From: Candidatus Hodarchaeota archaeon
GTDB taxonomy: Archaea > Asgardarchaeota > Heimdallarchaeia > Hodarchaeales > Hodarchaeaceae
Assembly (NCBI GenBank): GCA_016839665.1
Contig: JAEOTU010000023.1
Location: 1 to 20,879 of the forward strand
Length of the DNA: 20,879 nucleotides
Direction of reading: 5' to 3'
Part shown: piece after piece, positions 8,938-16,893 of the stretch
Position numbering within the stretch: position 1 is the first letter of the stretch
Layout: each line of letters begins with the position of its first letter
Notes under the pieces: model-generated
What the model saw: the letters and a program-made list of their open reading frames with translations, nothing else
Told to the model about the DNA's origin: nothing
Databases searched by the model: none
Made by a program: the position numbers and the translations under genes

Positions 8938-8948
8938 TAAATATTTAA
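8938..8948 (+). promoter_or_regulatory. Candidate TATA box of the reductive-dehalogenase-like unit
   Basis: A palindromic TAAATATTTAA lies about 50 bases before the first ATG. A start of transcription near 8968 would give a leader of about 25 nt. No ribosome site precedes the ATG, consistent with a short leader. Based on motif and spacing only. Confidence 0.35.
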
Positions 8949-8994
8949 CCCAAGAATTTTTATTATTCATCAATAAAGTACCGAGTGAATTTCA

Positions 8995-10212
8995 ATGATG
9001 GAAAATAACCAGCGGTTACAACTCGAAAAGGATTTTAAGAAAGGGAAAATTCCTTTTGCAATGGATAAAACGGAATACCAGAGATTTTCTCAACGAAAAA
9101 CCATTTTCGCAAGAGTAGTGTGGGATGAATCCTATTCTTCTCACATGCGTCCTATCACAGAAAAAGCACCTAAAAAGGTGGGTATGAAAGGATACAGTCG
9201 TATCGGTTACGCTGCACAGGAAGCTTCTTGGACAATTTATGATCATTTTCATGGAGCATTCAATTGGAATAGCGCAGGAGGGGAGAGTGATAAGAAAATT
9301 CTTCCAACGCAACTATTCAATGTTCTTCCAAAATATGAATCAACTGATATCAAAACAACCACTGAATTAGTTAAACGAGTAGGCCAAATTTTTGGAGCAT
9401 CTGAAGTAGGAATAACAAAACTTGATCCCGAGCTTCCTTTTATCTTTACTCATAACAGAAGAAACGAGTCAATAGAATTTCCAGAGGGGGTAGAATACGC
9501 TATTGTTATGCTCATAGATATGGATTATAATGCTTTGAAAACATCCCCAGCACTTCCATCAAGCATTACCACTGGAAATGGCTATTCGAGAATGGCATTT
9601 ACAATTGCCTGTATGGCAGAATTTTTACGAAAACTAGGATACCGTGCGATTCCAGCTGGTAATGATACAGGATTATCAGTTCCTTTAGCTGTCAAAGCAG
9701 GACTTGGACAGTTTGGACGAAATGGTCTCTTAATAACCCCTAAATATGGGCAAAGGGTGCGAATCTGTAAAGTCTTTACTGACTTACCCTTATTATATGA
9801 TAAACCAATCGATTTCGGTGTCACTCAATTTTGTAGAGTTTGTAAGAAATGTGCCCAATCCTGTCCTTCTCAATCAATATCTCATGATACTGATCCCACT
9901 TGGCAAACTCCTTGGAATACCATTTCGAATAATAACGGAACTTATAAATGGTATGTCAATGTTGACTCATGCTATGACTTTTGGGTTAAAAATTCTGCTG
10001 ATTGTTCTAATTGTATCCGTGTCTGTCCCTTTACAAAACCCCCAGGAGTCGGTCATGATATTGCTCGATTTTTTATCAATCATTTTCGTTTTTTAGACCG
10101 AGTGTGGGTCTGGATGGATGATTTCATGGCAAAGTTCCCTTGGTGGCGTTACGGTAAGAAAGGTGATCCTGAAAAGTTTTGGCAATCAAAAAAATACCTA
10201 GGAAAAAAATAA
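8995..10212 (+). CDS. Reductive dehalogenase-like corrinoid/iron-sulfur protein, cytosolic
   Basis: A 405-residue protein of the reductive dehalogenase (RdhA) group, which use base-off cobalamin and two [4Fe-4S] clusters. The first cluster motif is CRVCKKCAQSCP (C280, C283, C286, C290). The second is C326 followed after ten residues by CSNCIRVCP (C337, C340, C344), the split spacing typical of RdhA. The block GYSRM to LGYRAIPAGN (about 196-223) matches the substrate/corrinoid-site region; Tyr197 is a candidate proton donor (inference). The Trp-rich C-terminus (WVWMDDF, FPWWRYG) also fits RdhA. There is no Tat signal or membrane helix, and no RdhB anchor gene nearby, so it is probably cytosolic. 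A halogenated substrate cannot be inferred. Two adjacent ATGs open the frame; a later ATG at 9061 is possible. A dehydrogenase gene follows after a few bases. Confidence 0.82.
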   Translation: MMENNQRLQLEKDFKKGKIPFAMDKTEYQRFSQRKTIFARVVWDESYSSHMRPITEKAPKKVGMKGYSRIGYAAQEASWTIYDHFHGAFNWNSAGGESDKKILPTQLFNVLPKYESTDIKTTTELVKRVGQIFGASEVGITKLDPELPFIFTHNRRNESIEFPEGVEYAIVMLIDMDYNALKTSPALPSSITTGNGYSRMAFTIACMAEFLRKLGYRAIPAGNDTGLSVPLAVKAGLGQFGRNGLLITPKYGQRVRICKVFTDLPLLYDKPIDFGVTQFCRVCKKCAQSCPSQSISHDTDPTWQTPWNTISNNNGTYKWYVNVDSCYDFWVKNSADCSNCIRVCPFTKPPGVGHDIARFFINHFRFLDRVWVWMDDFMAKFPWWRYGKKGDPEKFWQSKKYLGKK

Positions 10213-10227
10213 GGGTGGATGGATAAG

Positions 10228-11223
10228 ATGAAAGTGTTATTTAGTCTCAGAGTCTCTCCAGAGTTAAAAAAATGTTATCAAGATAATCTACCTGAGAATA
10301 TTGACCTAATTTTTCCCGCTGAAATAAATGAAGAAACCTTGCTAGAGCTCGTTCCTGATGTAGAGGTCCTCATGGCTTATCAAATTTCCCAAGCTCTCTT
10401 AGAACAAGCTACCAAGTTAAAACATATTCAGGTTCCATGGACTGGTTCTGAAAGGTTGGATTTTGACCTTCTGAGACAGTATTCCCATATTTCAGTTTCA
10501 AACTCTCATTCTAATTCCTTAGCGATAGCTGAACATGCTGTGTCCCTTTTATTGGCAGCAACCAAAAGAATCACATATCGTGACTCTCGCATGAGAAAAG
10601 GAGACTGGTCACCTCGTTATAACGATTTAAATTCCTATTGGCTTACAGGAAGAACACTAGGTATAATCGGTTACGGGGCAATAGGCCAAAAAGTAGCTCA
10701 CATTCTTAAAAATGGATTCGGTATGGATATTTTTGCAATAAAACGCTATCCTAAAGGTATTGAAAGCAAAGATCAGTGTGATTTTATTGGTGGTCCAGAT
10801 GATCTTTCATACGTTCTGCAAAAATCAGATTTCATACTTGTCTCTTTACCATTAACGAAAGAAACCAGAAATATGATTGGGAGAGACGAGCTTAAATTAA
10901 TGAAAGACAAAGCAATCATTGTCAACATCTCACGAGGAGCAGTAATAACCGAAGAAGCCTTATATGAGCATCTGAAAAATAATGAAAGCTTTGTAGCTGC
11001 ACTAGATGTTTGGTATAACTATCCTAAAGATCGGAAGGATCCTACGAACGTGTTTCAAAACTATCCCTTCGAAAATCTTGATAATGTTGTTATGAGTCCC
11101 CATTCCTCGTTTAAAGTTATTGATAGGGAAAGAAGTTTCACTGAAGATGCAATTACGAACATCTTGCGTATATCCGAGGGAAAACCCCCTATCAATCAAC
11201 TCAATTTAGATTTAGGATACTAG
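10228..11223 (+). CDS. D-isomer-specific 2-hydroxyacid dehydrogenase family protein
   Basis: An NAD(P)-dependent oxidoreductase of the D-2-hydroxyacid dehydrogenase family. Numbering from the upstream ATG at 10219 (334 residues), the Rossmann motif GIIGYGAIG is at 148-156. The substrate/catalytic Arg239 lies in VNISRGAV, and His295 in MSPHSSF. The position of the catalytic Glu of the family, 29 residues after the Arg, is Tyr268 in LDVWYNYPK. Either a subfamily with altered chemistry or a different acid residue must be used. I prefer the ATG at 10228 (331 residues, beginning MKVLFS) because GGTGG at 10214-10218 is a properly spaced ribosome site for it and would abut the 10219 ATG. It starts just after the reductive-dehalogenase-like gene and is probably co-transcribed; the shared substrate is unknown. 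Confidence 0.85.
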   Translation: MKVLFSLRVSPELKKCYQDNLPENIDLIFPAEINEETLLELVPDVEVLMAYQISQALLEQATKLKHIQVPWTGSERLDFDLLRQYSHISVSNSHSNSLAIAEHAVSLLLAATKRITYRDSRMRKGDWSPRYNDLNSYWLTGRTLGIIGYGAIGQKVAHILKNGFGMDIFAIKRYPKGIESKDQCDFIGGPDDLSYVLQKSDFILVSLPLTKETRNMIGRDELKLMKDKAIIVNISRGAVITEEALYEHLKNNESFVAALDVWYNYPKDRKDPTNVFQNYPFENLDNVVMSPHSSFKVIDRERSFTEDAITNILRISEGKPPINQLNLDLGY

Positions 11224-11548
11224 AGCATCAAGAATTCATACAGCAAAACCCAAACAAATTTCTACATGTCATAAATTTTTGAAGTTAAGATGTGTTTCTT
11301 TTCGAGATTTCGTAGCTTTACCAACCTATACCCTCTCTAAAACTTTATGTTTTATTTATATATCCTGAAAGTCAATTATCTTCTTCTAAAAAGTCGCTTT
11401 TGTTGTTTATATCCATTTTAAAATTCAAATCAATCCTAGATCTATGGATAAAGAGTTCTCAGGAATTATTAGCTGCCATTAAGGTTAGTCTTTTTTGGAA
11501 AAGGAGGCCTTACTTAAAAGTCAAGAATAGTTATGGACTTGCTCAAAA
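11224..11548. other. Intergenic region before the ABC exporter genes
   Basis: About 325 bases with no convincing gene. It contains a probable TATA element at 11355-11363, an isolated strong ribosome-site-like AAGGAGG at 11501-11507 that is too far (about 41 bases) from the ABC gene start to serve it, and an ATG-less open frame running to 11564. No strong hairpin terminator for the dehydrogenase gene is seen. Confidence 0.5.
11355..11363 (+). promoter_or_regulatory. Candidate TATA box of the ABC exporter operon
   Basis: A TTTATATAT element sits in the intergenic region. A start about 25 bases downstream would leave a leader of roughly 160 nt before the ATPase gene. The region is AT-rich, so the call is tentative. 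Confidence 0.3.
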
Positions 11549-12247
11549 ATGGAAAATATCTTAGATGTGATAAAACTTAGCAAATCTTACGGTTCTAAAA
11601 ATGCCAAAGTGGAAATTCTCAAAGAAATCAACCTGTCTATTGTGAAAGGACAACGCGTTGCTATTATGGGTCCTTCTGGATCTGGTAAAACTACATTATT
11701 AAATGTCATATCAGGATTAGATGACGTTGATTCTGGTAAAGTGTCTATCAATAATAAAAATATTGTAGAGATGAATTCAGATCAACGTGCAAAGTTTAGA
11801 AGAAGTAATATCGGTTTTATTTTCCAGAATTCAAATCTAATAAGTAGTTTAAGTGTTATAGAAAATATTGCCTTCCCTTTATTATTAAATAACATTGGAA
11901 TTAAAGAGGCAAAAAAACAAGCCATTGATTTTCTTAAGAGAATTGGTCTTGAAGGTAAAGCTAATTATGATGTATCAAAGCTTTCTGGTGGAGAAAAGCA
12001 AAGAGTTGCATTGGCAAGAGCTATGGTTTCACATCCTTCTCTTGTACTAGCTGACGAACCAACTGGAAATTTAGATCGTAGTACAGCAAGAAAAATTGTT
12101 CAGTTTGTTGATGAAATGACTGAAGAGTTTGATCAAACGCTACTTGTAGTAACTCATGATTCCATCGTTGCTAATGCTTGTGATGTTGTTTATTTTCTCA
12201 ATGGTACTTTACAGTTAAATAGGGAGAAAAACTTACCTGATACTTAA
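11549..12247 (+). CDS. ABC transporter ATP-binding protein, MacB/LolD type
   Basis: A 232-residue ABC ATPase, the length expected for the LolD/MacB/FtsE group. Walker A GPSGSGKTT (41-49), Q-loop Gln93 in IFQNSNL, signature LSGGEKQR (145-152), Walker B LVLADEPTGNLD with D169/E170, and switch His203 in VVTHD are all intact. The group powers FtsX-fold permeases that work by mechanotransmission to move lipoproteins, peptides or drugs, or to act on the envelope; the cargo here is unknown. The permease gene follows after 16 bases. The start is fixed by an upstream in-frame stop at 11528-11530. Intervening codons offer no alternative start, although no ribosome site is evident close to the ATG. Confidence 0.92.
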   Translation: MENILDVIKLSKSYGSKNAKVEILKEINLSIVKGQRVAIMGPSGSGKTTLLNVISGLDDVDSGKVSINNKNIVEMNSDQRAKFRRSNIGFIFQNSNLISSLSVIENIAFPLLLNNIGIKEAKKQAIDFLKRIGLEGKANYDVSKLSGGEKQRVALARAMVSHPSLVLADEPTGNLDRSTARKIVQFVDEMTEEFDQTLLVVTHDSIVANACDVVYFLNGTLQLNREKNLPDT

Positions 12248-12263
12248 TTGGAAGGATTGACTG

Positions 12264-15110
12264 TTGTTTTTAAATATCTGGGTTACTATACGAACGGTTA
12301 GAAAAATCTGGAAAAGAGTTCTATTGGGCGGATTAGGAATATCAATAGGGTTTATGCTAATTTTTTCTACTTCAATCTTAACTGATAGTATTTACAGATC
12401 AATTCTAGTGGATAATCTTCAAATTCTTCAAGAAACAGATATTTTGTTATTTTCAACTGACACCACGGATGGAGGTTTCTTTAATGACTCTGTTATCAGG
12501 AAGATTGAGACAAATAATGAATTATACTCTCTAATTGATGCCATTTCTGGGCAACTGGTCTTTGGGGTAACCTCAATTTGTTCTAAAAAAAATTCAAGTG
12601 TGTGGGGAGTATTATATGGAATAAATGTAACTAGAGATCAGGAATTTGGCTCACTAAATATAGATGGAGAATCACTTGAAAAATACCAGCTTGGATCTGA
12701 AGATGGGCCAATTAATGCAGTCATAACTCAGAATATTCTGGAAGAGCTTAATGTTTCAAAGGGTGATTTAATAAAAATCCCATTTTCATTGAATAAGCCA
12801 AATGAAATCATTCTAGTAGAATTTTCTGTCTTTGGCGTATTAGATGATGTAGGAAGAGCAAAGAGTAATGATGGATATAATATTTACGTAGACTTGCAAG
12901 CCTTACAAACAACTCTAAATCTAACAAATAAAATCAATGAAGTACTAATAAGTCTAAATGGGGACGTTGTAGATGGATTGGACCAAGAAGAGATATTTTT
13001 AGATGCTTTAAATAGCAATTTACTTAATATTGATACTTGGTCTAATCTTGGAATTTTTAGGATTAAAAGAACTGCTTATGATGAGGCTAGGGCTGGAGCT
13101 AGAAGTTTTTCAGGGTTTTTTAACGCTTTAGGATTAATTGGAATTACATCTGCGGTATTTTTAATAGGAACTATATATTATATATTGCTAGAAGAGCGTC
13201 GTGGAGACATTGCTACCTTAAGATCATTGGGAATGGTGAAATTTGATATCTTCAAACAGTTTTTACTCGAGAGTTTTATTACAGGAGTAATCGCGGGAAT
13301 TATTGGTGTCTTTGGTACAATAATCATAACGCACCTGTTTCTAGAAGCATTGAGTTCAATCTACCAACCTGGTTTTTATTTTATTGGAGAAATGGAACTT
13401 TCAAGGCGTTATACTCTTTGGATTAGGCTTGAATCTTTGGTTCAGTCTTTTATACTTGGTCTTATTTTTGTAATGACTATTGCTGCAATTGCTTCTTGGA
13501 AAATATCGTCAATGAATATTATCACTACTTTCCAAGAGTTAAAGGTTGATATAATACAAAATCCGAACAAGAAAAAATGTCTGTTCTATTTATTAGCCTC
13601 TTTAGTTCTTATATCATTAGGAATCTCCGTTTTACAAACATCCTTAATCATATTTTCTATATTAATTTCTATTGGAACATTATTTGGATTTTTATTCTTA
13701 TTTTCATGGGAAAAAGAACGATTTCAAACCCTTGGGACTATCTATTCATTAGCTATTCTTATCCCAACTGTTACTCTCGTAATATTTTTAGCAAATAACT
13801 CAACCTTTGATTCTGAGAGTTTTCTTTTTATCATGTATTCATGGTTATACATTCTAATTTTAATAGCAATTCTGGTTGTATTACAACTTAATTCTATTAC
13901 GAAAGTTATAATGAAGTTATCGTTTATTAGATCAAGTCATATTCTTATATATTGCCAAGGAAATGTCAACAAATCAAAGGTCAAAATCTTTCTTTCCATT
14001 ATTATATTTTCTTTAATGGTTTCAGTAATGCAGGGAGTTGTATTAATGGCTAGCGCTTCTTATTATGCAAATGAGGCATCCATGGATCAAAATTGGATGT
14101 ATGGAGCTGATTTCAGAGTAACTACGGTTTTACCGATTAATCAATCAGAATGGTATCAAAATCTAGATGTAGAACTGAAAAATAATATTAGTTATATCGC
14201 AGGATGGTCTCGAACAATAGCTAGTATTGAAATGAAGGTTGGAGAGGAGATGGAGTGGTGGTATAATTATACTAAGGATGTAAGTCGAATAATCGGCATA
14301 GATAATTGTTCTAAAGACTTCTTCAATGTTAGAATCAAAGGAAAAAGTATATTTGAATCAGAAGATTCAGTATGGACCAAATTTTTTAATGGCAAAGGAG
14401 TTTTGGTTCCTTCATGGTTTGAGCAATATAATTTTCAATTTCAAGATATGAATTTATCCACAGATATAGGAAATCAAACCTTACCTGTAATAGGATACAT
14501 TTTTTCTAGTTCAGGCTCTATTTTCATGTCAAAAAACTTGATGAAGTCTTATTTTGTGAATATTACAGGTGACAATATTTTATTTATTAAATTAAAATCA
14601 ACAAATAATATTCGAGATATTTATGAAAAACTAGAAAGAAGTTTAAGTGCATGGGGTCTTTCTCTAACTAATAGAGTGGAATTTATTAATGATTTGACAC
14701 AAGTAATACTAATAGGAACAATAATTTTTGAAGGTTACTTCTCTATCGGAGTCTTTTTGGCGTTTATTGGGCTCTCTTTAATTTTTTATCGAAATATTCA
14801 GCTGAGATGGCATGAATTCGGTGTCTTAGCAGCTATAGGAATGAGTAAGGCAGAAACAGCTAAAGCGGTAATTCTCGAATCAGTAATAATATCTGTTTTA
14901 GCTCTAATTATAGGCACAAGTACGTCGTTTATTGTGTTAAAACCAGCTTTAGGAGCTATACTGGGTGTATCTTCCTATAGTGTTGACATTTCTGCTGTGA
15001 TTTTTTGGACAATACTTGTAGTGTTCAGTTCACTGATTGCAGCCTTAATTCCAGTTCTCTTTCTAAGAAGAATGAGAGAAATCGAATTGATAAGAGAGAT
15101 AAGCTTGTGA
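12264..15110 (+). CDS. FtsX-like permease of an ABC exporter (MacB/LolC type, duplicated)
   Basis: A 948-residue membrane protein, partner of the preceding ATPase. A first membrane helix (about 17-40) is followed by a large extracytoplasmic domain (about 45-285). Three helices (287-310, 335-360, 393-415) then form the first FtsX unit, with the conserved cytoplasmic segment ERRGDIATLRSLGM between the first two. A hydrophobic central block (about 438-541) has three or four helices. Another helix (575-598), a second outer domain (about 600-810) and three more helices (about 815-845, 870-893, 905-930) form the second unit, again with HEFGVLAAIGM. This double layout is common in archaeal and Gram-positive FtsX permeases. 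The start is TTG at 12264-12266, supported by GGAAGGA at 12250-12256, seven bases upstream. No cargo can be inferred. Confidence 0.88.
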   Translation: MFLNIWVTIRTVRKIWKRVLLGGLGISIGFMLIFSTSILTDSIYRSILVDNLQILQETDILLFSTDTTDGGFFNDSVIRKIETNNELYSLIDAISGQLVFGVTSICSKKNSSVWGVLYGINVTRDQEFGSLNIDGESLEKYQLGSEDGPINAVITQNILEELNVSKGDLIKIPFSLNKPNEIILVEFSVFGVLDDVGRAKSNDGYNIYVDLQALQTTLNLTNKINEVLISLNGDVVDGLDQEEIFLDALNSNLLNIDTWSNLGIFRIKRTAYDEARAGARSFSGFFNALGLIGITSAVFLIGTIYYILLEERRGDIATLRSLGMVKFDIFKQFLLESFITGVIAGIIGVFGTIIITHLFLEALSSIYQPGFYFIGEMELSRRYTLWIRLESLVQSFILGLIFVMTIAAIASWKISSMNIITTFQELKVDIIQNPNKKKCLFYLLASLVLISLGISVLQTSLIIFSILISIGTLFGFLFLFSWEKERFQTLGTIYSLAILIPTVTLVIFLANNSTFDSESFLFIMYSWLYILILIAILVVLQLNSITKVIMKLSFIRSSHILIYCQGNVNKSKVKIFLSIIIFSLMVSVMQGVVLMASASYYANEASMDQNWMYGADFRVTTVLPINQSEWYQNLDVELKNNISYIAGWSRTIASIEMKVGEEMEWWYNYTKDVSRIIGIDNCSKDFFNVRIKGKSIFESEDSVWTKFFNGKGVLVPSWFEQYNFQFQDMNLSTDIGNQTLPVIGYIFSSSGSIFMSKNLMKSYFVNITGDNILFIKLKSTNNIRDIYEKLERSLSAWGLSLTNRVEFINDLTQVILIGTIIFEGYFSIGVFLAFIGLSLIFYRNIQLRWHEFGVLAAIGMSKAETAKAVILESVIISVLALIIGTSTSFIVLKPALGAILGVSSYSVDISAVIFWTILVVFSSLIAALIPVLFLRRMREIELIREISL

Positions 15111-15169
15111 AAGAGGAGTCTTTCGGTATTATTTTGCTTAACAAGTAAATTAACCAGTTAAGAAATTGA

Positions 15170-15178
15170 CAAAAAAAG
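15170..15178 (-). terminator. T-run after the minus-strand gene remnant
   Basis: On the minus strand a run of seven T lies about 40 bases past the remnant's stop codon, the usual form of an archaeal terminator. It may be a leftover of the once intact gene. Confidence 0.25.
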
Positions 15179-15215
15179 GGAAGAATTAAGGGCCTGTTGT
15201 GGTAGGAGCTGTTAA

Positions 15216-15449
15216 TTAACCCCCCATTGATTCAACTTTTTCTTTAACGGTATTCTTATAGAAATACATGCCAATGGTAATCATAACTGCTGAAGTAAAA
15301 CCTACTACGAAAGCAGCACCTGTCCCAACAGGCAAACCATAGTTCTCGATGAGAATCACTGAAACTGGTAAAAGAACAATCCCAAGGGTATAAGCTGAAA
15401 TTGGAGAGAGGCAATAGTATAGCTCATTGGGTTGCAGATCATGCGCATA
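15216..15449 (-). pseudogene. 3' remnant of a membrane-protein gene
   Basis: On the minus strand a 77-codon open frame with no usable start ends at a TAA at 15216-15218. Its translation contains two plausible membrane helices, the first around YTLGIVLLPVSVILI and the second around AAFVVGFTSAVMITIGMYF. It ends with a charged tail (YKNTVKEKVESMGG), as expected for the last two helices of a transporter-like protein. The family is not recognised. In-frame stops precede the open part near 15450 and no ATG lies at its beginning, so it reads as a truncated gene. The side away from the stop runs into the tail of an oppositely oriented gene. Confidence 0.5.
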
Positions 15450-15574
15450 TTATCAGAGAAGCGAACCTAGATACTGTCACAGTCTTCAGTGCCTTGAAAA
15501 CCATCGACATAATAAATCCTGAATATAAAAAGATATTACAAAAGTTTACTGATTATTTACCAAATACAAGATGA
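15353..15574 (+). pseudogene. 3' remnant of an unrecognised soluble-protein gene
   Basis: A plus-strand open frame without a start codon runs from 15353 to a TGA at 15572-15574. From about 15413 onward its translation has a soluble, helical protein-like composition (NSIAHWVADHAHII, then VFSALKTIDIINPEYKKILQ). Before that it coincides with the antisense of the membrane-protein remnant and is probably spurious. It looks like a C-terminal tail whose 5' part is missing. The family is not recognised. With the remnant to its left it forms a back-to-back pair of gene tails. Confidence 0.42.
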
Positions 15575-15613
15575 TATATTTCTCTCTGACGATACTATTT
15601 GATTTTTATTTTA

Positions 15614-16627
15614 TTATTTTCGAACATATTCTTTCATAATCTTATTTGGTATTTCTATAGCAAATTTACAAACCAAATTGCCCCACAGAGCAGTCTCCAG
15701 TGGTTCTATGCTTATGGATTGATCAAACATCTCATCCCAATATAATTTGAAATATCCTCCACTGCAATAACAAAAATTCGGAGAGACCTCTCCTTCTGTG
15801 CCATCTTTTATTGCTCCCCTCACCCAAGGACAGTAACACCAATAATATCGTTTCATGTGATTTGAGTCTGTATTCAGGAATTTCTTAATTTGATAAGGAA
15901 TTTTTGTAACAATGATCTTATTATCGTCCCGTACTCCTGCACCCATTGTAGGGATTGTTTTTACATAATCAAGGACTTCATCATCTACTAATTGGGCAAA
16001 CATTGCTGTTCCATCGTTTCTATGCTGCTCTACTTCTTTCAGGAATTTTTGATTCTTTATTTTGAGAAATTTATCTAAATCCTTTAATTCCTGTAATTTC
16101 TCTTTATCCGTTCCAACTGGTGGGCCACCATGTAAACAGGGCCGCAGTAGCTCTTTTGCCTTTTCTTCTCCTAATTTTTCTTCTAATCTTCTCATTACTA
16201 ATTTTGTCACTTGAGGTTTCTTTTCAGGATGAGTTCCAAGAGGAGGAATTTCTATATTCTTGAAAATTTCATCTCGGACTGCCTCTCCATGCCATTCAGC
16301 TATTCGGTCATAGAGAGTATCCATTGCAGAAGCAGATTCTGCTATATCAATAAGTTCCTCCATGCGATTGTGCATTCCGACAAAAGGGAAATATCTCCAA
16401 AGTCCAATGATAAGATGTCTTGCTGCTCCTCTATCCTTTAAAGTCAACTGGTCTGCATATTCAATCAATTTTCCGTAAGAGAAAGAACTAGTTGTCTCAT
16501 TCTTTTCCTCAAGAAACTGAATAAATCCAGTAACAGCTTCAAGGAGGCTAGATATCTCATTTTCTGGTACATTGTTTTTTAAAAGAAAGGATTTGAACTG
16601 TTCTAATTGAGAACTGTTTTTCTCCAT
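15614..16627 (-). CDS. Conserved cysteine-containing protein of unknown function, possibly DUF6144-like
   Basis: A soluble protein of about 337 residues. The N-terminal half is helical and charged. Numbered from the GTG at 16636, cysteines are concentrated in the second half: C167 in PCLHGGPP, C267/C269 in WCYCPWVRGAI, C289/C291 in FCYCSGGYFK, and C323 in NLVCKF. Paired CxC motifs with these flanks suggest metal or cofactor binding and recall a family of uncharacterised proteins (DUF6144) from clostridia and archaea; that link is from memory and unsure. The ATG at 16625-16627 is preferred over the GTG at 16634-16636 because an AGGTGA ribosome site lies five bases before it. An imperfect inverted repeat sits upstream. 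It is transcribed away from the transglutaminase-like gene. Function unknown. Confidence 0.7.
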   Translation of the reverse strand: MEKNSSQLEQFKSFLLKNNVPENEISSLLEAVTGFIQFLEEKNETTSSFSYGKLIEYADQLTLKDRGAARHLIIGLWRYFPFVGMHNRMEELIDIAESASAMDTLYDRIAEWHGEAVRDEIFKNIEIPPLGTHPEKKPQVTKLVMRRLEEKLGEEKAKELLRPCLHGGPPVGTDKEKLQELKDLDKFLKIKNQKFLKEVEQHRNDGTAMFAQLVDDEVLDYVKTIPTMGAGVRDDNKIIVTKIPYQIKKFLNTDSNHMKRYYWCYCPWVRGAIKDGTEGEVSPNFCYCSGGYFKLYWDEMFDQSISIEPLETALWGNLVCKFAIEIPNKIMKEYVRK

Positions 16628-16665
16628 TTTACTCACCTATCCTGTGAGAATGTTAGTAAAATATG

Positions 16666-16690
16666 CTAGAAGAAAAATTTTCCTTTCTAG
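16666..16690. repeat. Inverted repeat upstream of the minus-strand cysteine-protein gene
   Basis: CTAGAA (16666-16671) pairs with TTCTAG (16685-16690), and the inner GAAAA (16672-16676) pairs with TTTTC (16678-16682), leaving a two-base bulge. It lies about 40-63 bases upstream of the gene's ATG, where a regulator could block or recruit transcription. Operator function is inferred. Confidence 0.35.
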
Positions 16691-16816
16691 GCAATTAACA
16701 ATGGAAAGAATATCGATAGTCGTCAATGGACTATTTTACGACGAAATTAGCTAGTATATCAAGATCTTAGCTTGTTTTAACTTCTGAAATAAAGTGGTGA
16801 ATCAAATGGAGTTAAC

Positions 16817-16824
16817 CTTTAATA
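16817..16824 (+). promoter_or_regulatory. Candidate TATA box of the transglutaminase-fold lipoprotein gene
   Basis: CTTTAATA lies about 70 bases before the chosen GTG. A start near 16848 would give a leader of about 45 nt carrying the GGGTGG ribosome site. Tentative. Confidence 0.25.
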
Positions 16825-16893
16825 ATGAGGAAGTTTAAGATATGACCAAGGGTAATATTTTCCATTATTTCCTATATATGGGTGGTTATAAAG

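Larger units (their letters stand above)
15111..15613. other. Non-coding, decayed region with two gene remnants
   Basis: About 500 bases lie between the permease stop and the next gene. No intact gene is present. It holds a minus-strand gene tail (15216-15449) and a plus-strand gene tail (up to 15574), described separately. A T-run on the minus strand (15170-15178) lies beyond the first. Confidence 0.6.

Noticed and set aside
9746..10096. Plus-strand 116-codon frame inside the reductive-dehalogenase-like gene
   Set aside because: It overlaps the iron-sulfur motifs of the real gene in another frame.
11533..11580. Short ATG frame just before the ABC ATPase as a leader peptide
   Set aside because: Fifteen codons, 25 bases from the nearest ribosome site and running into the ATPase gene; nothing in its sequence suggests attenuation.
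16694..16747. Seventeen-codon ATG frame in the divergent spacer
   Set aside because: Too short, no ribosome site and no similarity to anything visible.
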